A stretch of DNA of 64,000 nt, from assembly GCA_026122225.1 (NCBI GenBank), contig JANEZZ010002656.1, positions 310,001-374,000 on the forward strand. The letters run 5' to 3'. A program made the position numbers and the translations under genes. A model generated the notes under the pieces. The model searched no databases. It was not told the DNA's origin and saw only the letters and a program-made list of their open reading frames with translations. Positions 11,764 through 23,520 of the stretch are shown here, one piece after another (the stretch's first letter is position 1; every line of letters starts with the position of its first letter). Source of the stretch: Heloderma charlesbogerti (Eukaryota > Chordata > Lepidosauria > Squamata > Helodermatidae).

Positions 11764-11820
11764 TCTTCTTCTTCTTCTTCTTCTTCTTCTTCTTCTTCTT
11801 CCTCTTCCTCTTCTTCTTCT
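11764..11820. repeat. (CTT)n / pyrimidine microsatellite
   Basis: About 57 nt of CTT repeats with two CCT variants, starting 10 nt after the exon donor at 11754, on the gene's sense strand. Confidence 0.95.
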
Positions 11821-11933
11821 ACCAAAACTTTTGTCCATTCAGCACCTTCATGGATGGATCAGTCTATTTCCAGTCCATTTCAATTGTGCATATGGTCACT
11901 CTTAAATCCACATTAATCTGTGTTATTAAATAT

Positions 11934-12914
11934 TAGGGATGTCAGAGAATTCCACCACGGATCTCGGTGAGGCCGAATGCAAGTGCATTCAGCTCCCCGA
12001 ACTCCGTGGCGGAATGGCCTGCCACCCCCCGCCCACCCGCGGATTCCCCCCCAGGACAAGACTTACCTGGGTCGGATCTTCCGGGCAGTGGCGGCTCCAG
12101 CGGCAGCTGCGGCTGCGGCGGCTGGTCTTCTGACCGGCTGCCACCGCTGCCATTTCCAGTCTTGTTAAAAAAAAAAAAGACATGATAGGGTACGTAAAGA
12201 TTTACATAGCCTATCATGGCTGTGTTTAAAAAAAAACAAGAATGATGTGATAGGCTACATAAATCTTTACGTAGCCTATCATGGCTGGGTGGATTTAAAA
12301 AACAACAACAACAACCGCGTACGTAAATGGCGGCGGCTACGGCCACCGCCATTTGCGTTCCTTATTTTTGGCCATCTTAGTCTACGTAAATATTTATGTA
12401 GACTATGACGGCGAAAATAAAGGGGAACGGAAATAGCGTAGTGGGCGCTATTTGCGTCCCTTTTTGATTTGCCGTTTTAGCCTACGTAAAGATTTACATA
12501 GGCTAAAATGGTGAATCAAAAAGGGACGCAAATAGCGCCCGCTACGCTATTTGCGTTCCCCTTTATTTTCGCCATCATAGTCTACGTAAATATTTACGTA
12601 GAGTCAGACGGCCAAAAATAACAAACGCAAATGGCACCGGCCGTAGGCGCCGCCATTTGCATACGCAGTTGTTGTTGTTGTTTTTTCCCAGAGCCCCCCG
12701 TGGTTGGAAATCCAGCTGCGGATGGCTCTGGGCTGGGCTGAGCCTGGCTGGCTGCTCCGCAGAGCTGCCATGGAGCACAGCTGGCCATCAAGGATTCTGG
12801 GGGTGAGGAAGGGATCGCCTCTCCCCTGTTGAGGATTCCAGGGGGAGGGACGGAACACCTCCTCCTCCACCATCAACATAATCCGCGAAATTAAGTCACT
12901 TTCTTACATCCCTA
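11934..12914 (+). mobile_element. Multi-hairpin hAT-like element, B end to A end
   Basis: The element starts TAGGGATGTCAGAGAATTCC and ends CTTACATCCCTA. A perfect 8-bp duplication TTAAATAT lies at 11926-11933 and 12915-12922. The interior holds GATAGGCTACATAAA-type hairpins, GCAAATGGCGGC-type hairpins and the central AAATAGCG / CGCTATTT palindromes. Confidence 0.92.
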
Positions 12915-12922
12915 TTAAATAT

Positions 12923-13186
12923 ATTTTAAATATCTGTACGAAAATTCACATTTAAATATGTACTGAAAATACATATTTGAACTTGTTTTGTCTTTTAAAA
13001 CACATTTCCGAATATATTTATCACAAAATACACCTTTTAAAGACTTTTTTTACAGCCAACACTGTCGTCTTTTCGGCTCCAGGTTAAATCAGCCCTCTTC
13101 TCTCAGGCGTTTGGCAGCATATGATGAGTCTCTTGATTGTCCCTGGCTGATGGTTTTAAATCATTTTAGATATATCTTGTTGTTGT
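12923..13186. other. AT-rich intron
   Basis: Short aaaatacatattt-type words suggest an old hAT interior. No gene is visible. Confidence 0.35.
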
Positions 13187-14566
13187 TAGGGATGTACGAA
13201 ATTCACTTACCTTTTCGCAGCTTGGCTTCGCGGTGGGGGGGAGGCGCTTCGCTTTCCCCCCCGAAGTTCATGCAAAGGGGAAGAGGCTTCCCGCCTCACC
13301 CGGCCGAAATTCAGGCCGGGGGGGAGGCTTCCCGCCTCGTCTGGCCGCAATTCAGGCCGGGGAGAAGTGCCCTGTCTCCCCAGCCGCGAAAGAAAAAGTG
13401 AAAAAAAAATGACCCCGTGATAGGCTACGTGACGATTTACGTAGCCTATCACGGCTAGATTTCCAAAGTCAGCTGTGATAGGCTACGTAAATCGTCACGT
13501 AGCCTTACACGGGTGACTTTGAAAAAAAAAAAAAAAGCACGTACGCAAATGGCGGCGGCCCATGGGCGCCGCCATTTGCGTTCCTTATTTTGGCACATCT
13601 AGGCTATGTAAACATTTACGTAGACTACAGCGAAAATAAGGGCAACGCAAATAGCGTGCCCTTATTTTCGCCGTAGTCTATGTAAATCTTACGTAGACTA
13701 GACGTGCCAAAATAAGGAACGCAAATGGTGGCGCCCATGGGCCACCGCCATTTGCGTACATGCTTTTTTTTTTCTTTTCAAAGTCACCCATGATAGGCTA
13801 CGTGATGATTTATGTAGCCTGTTACGGCTGTCTTTGGAAATCTAGCCGTAATAGGCTACGTAAATCGTAAATCCTGACATCCGGCTGCTGGCTAGCAGGG
13901 ATGCAAATGGTGGCGGCTGTAGCCACCGCCGTTTGCGTTCCTGTATTCAGCCATGACAGGCTACATAAAAACTTACGTAGCCTATCACATCAGGGTTAAA
14001 AAAAAAATCGCGTACGCAAATGGCAGCGACTATGGCCGCCGCCATTTGCATTCCTTATTTTTGGCCATCTTAGTCTATGGAAATATTTACGTAGACTAAG
14101 GTGGCGAAAATAAGGGGGAACTCAAATAGCGTCCGCTACGCTATTTGCGTTCCCCCTTAGTTTTGCCATCTTAGTCTACATAAATATTTACGTAGACTAG
14201 GACACCCAAAAATAGGGAACGCAAATGGCAGCGGCCATAGCCACCGCCATTTGCGTATGCAATTTTTTTTTTAACCCAGACATGATAGGCTACGTAAATT
14301 TTTACGTCGCCTATCTTGAATGGGGGGGGAGACTGCAAATGGCGGCAGTGGCGGCAGCCAGTCGGAAGACCAGCCACAGCCGCCTCTGCCGAAGCCGCTG
14401 CTGGAGCCGCTGCCATCCAGAACATCCACCCCAGGTAAGTCTCATCCCTGGGGGAATTCACGGGGGGCGACGGGGTGGCAGGCCATTCCGCCATGGAGTT
14501 CAGGGGTCCAAATGCACTGGCATTCGGCCTCACCGAGATCCGTGGTGGAATTCTCTGACATCCCTA
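13187..14566 (-). mobile_element. Chimeric multi-hairpin element, A end to B end, 1.38 kb
   Basis: It starts TAGGGATGTACGAAATTCAC and ends TTCTCTGACATCCCTA. At about 13865-13900 a hairpin is broken and joined to ctgacatccggctgctggct, a segment normally found near an A end of another subtype. Outer flanks GTTGTTGT and ATTTCAAC do not match. This suggests two adjacent copies fused by deletion. Confidence 0.75.
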
Positions 14567-15022
14567 ATTTCAACCCAAGCCAAGGTTTGGAAAACTGAAA
14601 CGTCATGCTTGCCATTGATGAGCATGAGATAGAGAGAGAGAGAGGGTGGGAAAAAAAGTGCTATAACTTTTTTCTTTTAGTCAGAATTGGATGAAAGTTG
14701 CAGGCTGTGACTGTTCTGCCCTGGGTTCTACTATCCACAGCTTCCGCCTGATGAACTTGAGAAGATAACCAACTCAAGACGTCTGCCTCCACTTTGGTCA
14801 GTTGCCTTCACTGACCCACACTGCTTCAGCCTCTTTACTCTTTGGGTTAAAGAGACCCCCAATATGCCTAATTGGTCCCCCGCTACCCAATACAGGAGAT
14901 ATAACGAGAAAATGGTAGTGCAATAAGCCAAACACATAGGATTTTGTATGATGTTAAAAAAAACACCTGTTATTAAACACAAAAATAAAATAATATACTG
15001 TTATCAATAAATCTATATGTGA

Positions 15023-16028
15023 TAGGGATGGGCGGATTCCCTACCTGCCAGTATGTGGGGAATCTGCCCACAGGGGGGAGGTGATCCGTTCCTCCCCCCG
15101 GAATCCTCTTTGGCCAGCTCCACTCCGCAGCAATTCCGCAGAGCCACCGGCCGGATCTGAAGTGCCAGCAATACAGCTGCCATGCCGTATCGCTGGCTGA
15201 GGGGTATTGACTGTGGAAAACTGTGAAAAAACAGGGCCGCAAATGGGGTCCAGGAATGGCATCTATTTGCGTCCCTGTTTGATGTGATAGGCTACGCAAA
15301 TTTTTGCGTAGCGTATCGCATGAATGAAAAGCAGGGACGCAAATGGCATCTAGGACGCCATTTGCGGCCATAAAGGTCTTAGTTTAAGCTAAATGCAGCC
15401 ATTTATGGCTGCATTTGGGGGACAGCGGTGGCTTAGTGGTTAAGACGCTGAACTGCAGACTGGAAGGTCGGCAGGTCAGCAGTTCGAGACCCGAGTGCTG
15501 CATGACGGAGTGAGCTCCCATCTTCAGTCCCAGCTCCTGCCAACCTAGCAGCTCGAAAGCAAGAAATTGCAAGTAGATAAATAGGTACCACCTCGGCGGG
15601 AAAGGTAACAGCGCTCCGTGCACCTCGGTGTTCAGTCATGCTGGCCACATGACCACGGAAGTGTCTTCGGACGCGCTGGCTCTTCGGCTTAGAAACGGGG
15701 ATGAGCACCGCACCCTAGAGTCGGACACGACTGGTTGGGGACACCTTTACCTTTTTTATGGCTGCATTTACCTTAAACTAAGACCTTTACGGCTGCAAAT
15801 GGCACCTGGATGCCATTTGCGTCTTCAGTCAATCCCCTTCAGCCAGTGATATGGCATGGTGGCCGTATCGCTGGCAATCCGGAGCCAGAGGATCTGGCCA
15901 AAGAGGATTCTGCGGGGAGGTGGAGGTAAGTGTTCCATTCCACCACAGACTCCCAGGGGGGGGGGATGGATGGATTCTTTAGAATCCGGCCTCATTGGAG
16001 TCCATGACGGAATTATCCACTATCCCTA
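15023..16028 (-). mobile_element. Multi-hairpin element, divergent subtype, carrying a Sauria SINE
   Basis: The left end TAGGGATGGGCGGATTCC and right end GGAATTATCCACTATCCCTA belong to the A'/B' subtype also seen at 18233-18642. Flanks ATATGTGA (15015-15022) and ATATGTTA (16029-16036) match at 7 of 8. The centre palindrome (ttagtttaagctaaatgc / gcatttaccttaaactaa) is split by a SINE at 15417-15754. Confidence 0.85.
15417..15754 (+). repeat. Sauria-type SINE with 15-bp target duplication
   Basis: The tRNA-like head (cagcggtggcttagtggtta, ggtcagcagttcgagaccc), the middle ctcctgccaacctagcagct, the cggcgggaaaggtaacagcg segment and the 3' end gacacgactggttggggaca followed by cctttacctttttt match the Sauria SINE structure with its Bov-B-like tail. 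It lies between two copies of TTTATGGCTGCATTT (15402-15416 and 15755-15769), so it retroposed into the older foldback element. Confidence 0.93.
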
Positions 16029-16058
16029 ATATGTTATCCTACCTTACCTACTCTACAC

Positions 16059-16728
16059 TAGGGATGGCAGAGAATTCCGCCACGGATCTTGGTGAGGCCG
16101 AATGCCAGTGCATTCAGCCCCCCGAACACCGTGGCGGAATGGCCTGCCACCCCCCTGCCTGCTGCAGATCCCCCTGGGATGAGACTTACCTGGGGCAGAT
16201 GTTCCGGGCAGTGGTGGCTCCAGAGGTGGCTGCGGCAGCGGCAACTGCGGCAGCTGGTCTTCCAACTGGCTGCCGCCGCCGCCATTTGCAGTCTTGTAAA
16301 AAAAAAAAATGACATGATAGGCTACATAAAGATTTACATAGCCTATCATGGCTGGGTTTAAAAAAATAAATAAAGAACTGCGTACGCAAATGGCAGCGGC
16401 TATGGCCGCTGCCATTTGCGTTCCTTATTTTGGCCCATCTTAGTCTACGTAAATATTTACGTAGACTAAGACGGACCAAAATAAGGAACACAAGTGGTGG
16501 CGGCCATAGCCGCTGCCATTTGTGTATGCTTTTTTTTTTCCCAGAGCCCTCCGCGGCCAGAAATCCGGCTGCGGACAGCTCTGGCCTGGCTGGGCCTGGC
16601 CGGCTGCTCCATGGAGCTGCCGCAGAGCACAGCCGGTCGTGGAGGATTCCAGGGGGAGGGACATAACGCCTCCCCCCACCACCATCAACATAATCCATGG
16701 AAAGGTAAGTGACTTTCGTACATCCCTA
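16059..16728 (+). mobile_element. Multi-hairpin hAT-like element, B end to A end
   Basis: It starts TAGGGATGGCAGAGAATTCC and ends ACTTTCGTACATCCCTA, with a perfect duplication CTCTACAC (16051-16058 and 16729-16736). It is 670 bp, shorter than the full type because central modules are missing. It lies only 30 bp after the preceding element. Confidence 0.92.
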
Positions 16729-16736
16729 CTCTACAC

Positions 16737-17910
16737 CTTCTAAATTCTGGTTCCCAAACCCCACTAACTAGATCTAAATTCTTCAGCCCCTAAGGCCCTA
16801 TCTGACTAACTGTCAGCTCTCTCCTTTTAAAACCTCAGAAATACACACACACACGCCCCTCCCACCATTCACTTAATCTCTAACACTTTATTAACCCTAT
16901 ATTACCTGTGTTACACTTAACAATGCAAGCATATACATTCATATAACAAGCAAATGATACATAGGCATAGTAGCCCCAAAGGAGGGAATGATGCCTGCCC
17001 AATGGCAGAAAAAGTAGGTGCAGGGGAGTTTCTTTTGCTTAATGCATCTTTATATATAGATTTCTATTTCTTTAAAAAGGGAACTGGGAATATTTTATTA
17101 TTATTATTATTATTTCTTGGTAGAATTAAATGAAAATTATGGAGATAGATGCCCCTTCTGAGAGGAGCAACCTTGCCAAATTTTGGAAAACAATAGCCAA
17201 AGGGGATTTTGTTCAGGAGCACGCTTGTGCTTGATTTGTGCTTCATTAGGGTTGCCACCTCTTTTCTGATAGGCCTCTCATCTTTAACAGCTATATGGCA
17301 GGAAAATACATCATAACCATCTCCATGCTCGGAATACCTGTACCTATTGAATTTTGCTGATGCAGATGGATGATCATTTCAGTTTATTTTGGATAAAATT
17401 AAACAAAACTCAAAAAATTTCTTCATATTCAGGAGAGAAAGAACTAGAGATTTTTTTAAAAAAAAATGAATGAAGAAGAAAACAAAATTGACAGATTTGC
17501 CCATCTCTACTTGTAATCAACCTTCTTTTGCATTACAAAAAAATATTATAATTCATCTGATTGAAGCTCATTACACATTTGGGAAGTATGAACCCCTAGA
17601 TTCGACCACAAAAAAGACCCATTTCAAGTTTTGTGGCAACCCTACTTCTAAGTAGACATGTTTAGATTGCACTATAAAAGCAGCAGCCAGTGATCACCTA
17701 CTAATAGCTTTGGAGAATAAAAAGGTCTTAACTGTTCACTATTCACATTTTTCACACTAATGTTTTTATCAACCTCCACCATACCCCACTTCAAACACAC
17801 ACACACACACACAGAGAGAAAGAGAGAGAGGGAGAGAGACGGTATTTATGGTTCAGCTTCCAGTCTCACCTCTTCTGTCCCCTTCTTTAAAGGAAATAGA
17901 AAATTGTGAG
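16737..17910. other. AT-rich intron with simple repeats
   Basis: It contains a (ACAC)n tract near 16842-16854, (TTA)n near 17096-17114 and a CACACA/GAGAGA tract at 17796-17840. No exon was recognised. Confidence 0.4.
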
Positions 17911-18702
17911 TAGGGGGATGTATGAGAATGTCATTTCGGTTTACAAATCTGTCCAAAATGCTCTGTTTGCAACTGTCCATGTGAATGTGAAAATGTTTGC
18001 AAATTCCCAAACTTGCATTTGAAAAATCTCCACTTTAAAAGTGTGCACATTAAGAAATGCACTCTTTAAAATTTCTATTTATTTATTTATTTATTTTTAA
18101 ATCACATTGTTATGCTTTAGTTAATGGGGGGAAAGTGTGCATCTTTGAAAAATGCACACTCTTTCCATTTGAACGACCAAAAAAACCAGGTTGCAAATAA
18201 GAATGGGAGCAAGCTGAACCGAGCCTTGAAGTTAGGGATGGATGGGTTCCCTGCCTGCCAGTCTGTGCAGAATCTGCCCACGGGGGAGGCGATCCATTCC
18301 TCCCCCGGAATCCTCTTCAGCCGGCTCTGCTCTGCAGTAATTCCGCAGAGCTGCTGGCTGGCTCTGAAGCGCCAGTGATATGGTGGCCATGCCATATCAC
18401 TGGCTGACAGGTAGTGACTGCGGACACAAATGGCATCCAGGCCATCTGTGTCTGCAGTCAATCCCCTTCAGCCAGTGATACAGCATGGCGGCCGTATCGC
18501 TGGCGCTCCAGAGCCAGAGGACCCAGCCGAAGAAGATTCCGCAGGGAGGGGGAGTGTTCCGTTCTGCCACAGACTCCGGTGGGCTGGATTCTTTAGAGTC
18601 TGGCCTCATTGTGGTCCGTAGCAGAATTCTCCACCATCCCTACTTGAAGTAAAGTTCAAGGAATTATGGTGAGCTCAAGCATCTCTGGTTATCCCATCCC
18701 TA
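17911..18702. mobile_element. Old hAT-like element interrupted by a younger one
   Basis: Left end TAGGGGGATGTATGAG, right end TATCCCATCCCTA. Flanks ATTGTGAG (17903-17910) and GTTCTGAG (18703-18710) match at 6 of 8. The interior has tgcacatt / gaaaaatgcaca words. The 18233-18642 element sits inside it. Confidence 0.7.
18233..18642 (-). mobile_element. Multi-hairpin element, A'/B' subtype, nested
   Basis: It starts TAGGGATGGATGGGTTCC, ends AATTCTCCACCATCCCTA and has a perfect duplication CTTGAAGT (18225-18232 and 18643-18650). Only 410 bp: the inner hairpin chain is reduced to the gccagtgatatgg / ccatatcactggc and caaatggcatccaggccatctgtg palindromes. Confidence 0.9.
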
Positions 18703-18710
18703 GTTCTGAG

Positions 18711-20474
18711 AGTGCACTTACATTTTGTTTTCCTTTTGGTCTCTGATGTACAAAAGTTCAGCAGTGTCTGCTTCCAATACTCGGTCCTGAATTTTGGTGT
18801 AAGGAGGAGAAGTTCTACAAATTAATTCTATACCTTGGAGCATATGCAGTTGTTTGCCCCAGCCTTCAGTTTCTTTCGTTCATTTGCATCTTTCTTTTTT
18901 CCTCTTCTACGTTACCAACGCATTAAGGGTTCTTTTTGTTTGGTTCTTTAGCTCATACTTCAGATGCAAGACTCCTGCATATTGGTAAAATTCCACACAA
19001 AAAGAATATTGATGCAATTATGAGTGCAAGCCAGCAGGCACAAATGCTCATTAGTAACACAGAGAGTGGAAAGTCAGGAAAGAACCAGAAGCACCATCAA
19101 ATATAGTTCACTGGCATAGGCTCAGGGAAACCAGAAATGTGTTCAAGCTCCACCATGGGGCATGGTAAAAATAAAGCTCTACTACTTTTTCTTATGCTCT
19201 TTTTATGGGATTAGGACAAATTCATGGAGGATACAACGATATATTAATGGCTTCCAGTCATGATGGCTACATGCTACCTCCAGGATCAGAAGTAACATAC
19301 ATCTGAATACCAGTCAATGGGAAGCAACAGCAGGAAAAACAAAATACCAAACACCACACCATCCCCCTTATGTCCTACTTATGTCCTACGTATAGGCTTC
19401 CCATAGGAATCTGGTTCCTCACTGTGGGAAACAGGATGCAGGACTAGATTAGGCATTTGGTCTGATCTAGCAAGGTACGTCTTACGTTCTCATGGGTTCC
19501 ATCAAATGTCACATCAGTAGACCTCCATTTGTTGAACAAGACTTTCTCATCCTTTCCTCTCCTTTGCACCCTCCTGTGTCCCCCAAATCTTATCTGGATG
19601 GTCTTCCAAAGTTGCAGAGATGATTTAGGGTGTGTGGGCAGGAGGAGGGGTAATTTGTTCTGCCAGCGGTGTCTGTCTTGCTGGCAGATGGACACAGTTG
19701 AAAGCAATCCTGTGTTCTTAACTCTGCATGCATTGTACTCTGTACAAAATTCAGAATTTCCAAAAGAAGAAGAAGGGGTGGTGTGGGGAGAGAATTCCTA
19801 AAGCACTGGTTCTAGTATGGGGAAAAAAACTCTAAAGTTGCTAAAATACTCCTTTCTCCTGAGTACTCAGGAGAAATCTCAGGAGAAATTAGTATTTTAG
19901 AAATTTCTCTTGTTCAAGACAGTACATGTGAGTTCAAAACAATCTAATGACTCTTAACATTTGCATCATTCTTGACCTTCAATATATGCAGCACATTTTT
20001 TTCTCGTATCCTAGTCCTCATCCCCTAATAGTTCCTATTAAAGGGTTATAGAATGGATCATTTCCATTGTTTAGCACCACTTGACAGACTAATAATTGGA
20101 TTTAAGGCACGTTCCACTAAATACAGCTTGAGGTTTCATTATTCAATTTAGCCTAATCCAATTAGTTAGAGATGATCATTTAATTTGGCTATGATTCTAA
20201 TCACTCATCAGCAAAGTTCCCCTGACATGAATCTTTTATTTCTCTCCAAAGAAAAAAACCATTGCGGAGAGAGTGTTTTATGAATGTACTAGCTCCACAA
20301 CCCTTGATTGGGAATGTGGACATATACCACGTACCAATCATGTAAAGATTTCCACAGTCACACCTAATTAATTGTCACCTTGTCATGTCAGATGCATCCT
20401 AATCATTCAAAAAAGAGTGTTGTGTATGATGACACAACATGACATTGTCAGGTGCCCAGAAATCCAGAACTAAT
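18711..20474. other. Intronic sequence; old repeat tail at 19425-19500
   Basis: The words gactagattaggcatttggt and ctgatctagcaaggtacgtc match the common squamate repeat tail also seen inverted at 44952-45060. Otherwise nothing was recognised. Confidence 0.4.
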
Positions 20475-20962
20475 TAGGGATGGTAGAGAATTCCGCCACG
20501 GATTCCAGTGAGAATTCCAACAGAATGGCCTCCTTGCCCCCCCCCCTGTGGAATCCCCCCAGGATGGAACTTATCTGGGGCGGATGTGGTGGATTCAGCG
20601 GCGGCAGCTCAGGCAGCTCTGGCGGCGGCAGCTCTGGCAGCTGGTCTCCTGCCCGGCCGCGGCCGGGCTGCTGCAGCCACCATTGGTGTCCTTGCAGTTG
20701 TGATAGGCTACGTAAGTATTTATGTAGGCTATCACAGCTAACCCCCCCCCCAAAAAAACAGCAGTGTACACAAATGGTGGTGGCTATGGTGGCCACCATT
20801 TAAGTTCCCTATTTTTCACCGTTCTAGCCTATGTAAATATTTACGGAGGCTTTTACGGCAAAAAAAAGGGGAACACAAATAGCGTAGTGGGTGCTATTTG
20901 CATTCCTTTTTTTTTTTTTGCCGTTTTGCTGAGATCCATTGCAGAATTCTCTGACATCCCTA
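20475..20962 (+). mobile_element. Truncated multi-hairpin element, two B-type ends
   Basis: The left end TAGGGATGGTAGAGAATTCC is B-like; the right end ATTCTCTGACATCCCTA is also B-like and follows a chopped central module (ttttttgccgttttgctgag). Flanks GAACTAAT and GCATGTGC do not match. Probably a deletion fused two copies. Confidence 0.65.
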
Positions 20963-21152
20963 GCATGTGCTCACTGCTCCCATTGTTTTAAAGGGAAAAA
21001 TGTGTCTTTTGTCTTCCACCACACTGAAGTGGCACTTCGAGGGTGGCAGGGGCTACAAAACAATTCAGGAGCTGCAAAACAGTTCAGGAGAATATGCAGC
21101 CCATGGGCCATGTTTTGCCCAGCTCTGTTCTGCAGCAGACATTAAGGAACAC

Positions 21153-21576
21153 TAGGGATGGGCATTCAAGCAAACCCTGAGGTCATCAACGTTCCCCAAG
21201 TTCCACTTAGAAACTCATTCCATCTTCAGTCTATTTCGGGGAGGGGGGGCAGTTCTTCTCACATGAACATTTGTAGGTATTTTGTCTGTATTTTTCTGAA
21301 TATATACATCAGTTGTGCACATCTTTGAAATGTATGCATTCTTTTCCCATTGATTAATACATGTTTGTGAGCACTTTTTCAAAAGTATGCAGTTTTCCAT
21401 GCACATTTTTCAAATGTACACATGCTGTCAAACACATTTCTTTTGGTCTGTGAATCACATTGCAAGCTCAGAAATGTATGGACTTCAACTGCAGTTTGCA
21501 TGTGCAGTTCAGGAGATTTGAATTGAGTAAATCTTGATTAAAAAATGAACTGAAACCAATTTCTCATACATCCCTG
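21153..21576. mobile_element. Old hAT-like element
   Basis: The left end is TAGGGATGGGCATTC and the right end is TTCTCATACATCCCTG. Flanks AGGAACAC and TGGAATAC match at 6 of 8. The interior is AT-rich with acacatttttcaaatgtaca-type words. Confidence 0.6.
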
Positions 21577-21725
21577 TGGAATACTGGAGAACATGGACAT
21601 TCCCTAGCCTGAGGGCTCAATCCCCCAGGGACCTTAGCATCTCACTGCATCTCACTGTTGGACCTTGAAGTGGGCTTTGGGACAGTGTTGAACATTCCTG
21701 AGTCAAATATTGGAACCAACTAGGG

Positions 21726-22004
21726 ATGCTACAAGAGTCTAGGTGGGTGGGTGGAGTCCAATGGACTCCCCCTCTCTCGCCCTCCCAGAGCCCACTCACT
21801 GAGCCGTGGGGCACTCGTGGACCCACTTGTTGAACTCCCTGTGCCTCAGCAAGCACCCAGAAGCTGTCCACCCTCATAGTGAGCAACCATTTTGTGCAAG
21901 AATGGCAGCTCAGGCTCTTCTGGGAAGGTAATATTACATAGTTGATGGCTTTAGAGGGACCATTCATGCAACGTTACAAGCATGAATGGAGCATTCACAC
22001 CTCT
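21726..22004. mobile_element. Fragment of a hAT-like family also at 42050-42360
   Basis: It starts TAGGGATGCTACAAGAGTC and shares gcaaccattttgtgcaagaa-type and gggtggagtcca-type words, in inverse orientation, with 42050-42360. The right end is not evident. Confidence 0.4.
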
Positions 22005-22012
22005 AATGTTGC

Positions 22013-22772
22013 TAGGGATGTCAGAGAATTCCGCCACGGATCTCAGTGAGGCCAAATGCCAGTGCATTCAGCCCCCCGAACTCCGTGGCAGAATGGCTTG
22101 CCACCCCCCGCCCCCTGCGGATCCCCCCCAGGACGAGACTTACCTGGGGTGGATGTTCTGGACGGCAGCTCCAGTGGCGGCTTCGGCGGCGGCAGCAGCA
22201 GCTGGTCTTCCGACCGGCTGCCGCCGCCGCCACCATTTGCAGTCTGTTCCCCTCCCATTCATGAAAGGCTATGTAAAGCCTTATGTAGCCTATTACGTTT
22301 GGGTTAAAAAACAAAACAATAGCGTAGTGGATGCTATTTGCGTTCCCCTTTATTTTTGCCGTCTTAGTCTATGTAAATATTTACGTAGACTAAGATGGCC
22401 AAAAATAAGGAACGCAAATGGCAGCGGCCATAGCCGCCTCCATTTGCGTACACGTTTTGTTTTTTAACCCAAACGTGATAGGCTACGTAAGTATTTACAT
22501 AGCCTATCACGGCTGACTACAGGGACACAAATGGCGGTGGCTACGGCTGCCGCCATTTGTGTCCCTGCTAGCCAGCGGCCAGATGTGCGGCTGCTGGCGG
22601 AGCTGGCCAGTGGCTCCGCGGAATCCCCGCAGAGTGGAACCAGCCAGCCAGGATTCCGAGGGGAGGCGTGGAGCGCCTCCCACCCCAGCGAGGATTCCAG
22701 GGGGAGGGACGGAGCGCCTCCCCCCCAGCAGAACCCAGCGGAGTCAGGTAAGGGGGGTTTCGTACACCCCTA
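22013..22772 (+). mobile_element. Multi-hairpin hAT-like element, B end to A end
   Basis: It starts TAGGGATGTCAGAGAATTCC and ends TTTCGTACACCCCTA. Flanks AATGTTGC (22005-22012) and GATGTTGC (22773-22780) match at 7 of 8. Confidence 0.87.
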
Positions 22773-22789
22773 GATGTTGCACAAATGGA

Positions 22790-23337
22790 CGGAACATACC
22801 AGAGCCACAGGATCCGGCGCCAGGTACAGGACGGAACATACCTGGTGCCGGATCCTGGCTCTGGCGGATGCGGCGGTGGCAGGTGCAGTGGCAGCTCCAG
22901 CTGGTCTCCCAGCGCTGCTGGGCTGCTGCAGCCGCAAATGGCAGCCAACATAGCAGCTACCATTTGCATCCTTGCAGTAAGCCGTGATAGACTACGTAAG
23001 TATTTATGTAGCCTATCACAGCAAATGGCAGCCACGCAAATGGCAGCTACCATTTGCGTGGCTGCCTTTTGCCGTGATAGGCTATGTAAATATTTATATA
23101 GCCTATCACGGCTTACTGCAAGGACGCAAATAGCGGCTGCTATGGTGGCCGCCATTTGCAGCTACAGCAGCCCAGCTGCGGATGGAACTCCGGCTGAGGC
23201 TGGCCCCAGCTGGCAGCTCCGCGGAGCCACCGTGGAGCGGAGAGGGCCAGGGAGGATTCCGGGGGGAGGGACGGAGTGCCTCCCCACCACCATGGATTGA
23301 CTGGCATGGAGGCAGGTAGGGATTTCGTACATCCCTA
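22790..23337 (+). mobile_element. Multi-hairpin element, left end missing
   Basis: The right end is type A (GATTTCGTACATCCCTA). The left begins abruptly in a ggatccggcgccagg-type segment, duplicated as tggtgccggatcctggct, with no TAGGGATG start. It contains three GATAGGCTA / TAGCCTATC hairpins and four CAAATGGC palindromes. Confidence 0.65.
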
Positions 23338-23520
23338 TCGCACACTGCCACAAACGGATGGGCAGCAGCTGGGTGAGCGCCCAAGAAAGCTGGGTGTGAA
23401 TGCATCCATCCATCCCTAGAACCAACAGGGGAGTCATAAAAAGCTTTCAAAAGACAACATTCCTCTTATACTTGCCCTCAGTGAAAATAATTGGGACCTG
23501 GTGTACTACTGTACTGTAGA

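Noticed and set aside
22568..23155. 195-codon open frame, minus strand
   Set aside because: It crosses the boundary between two element copies; no splice or domain support.
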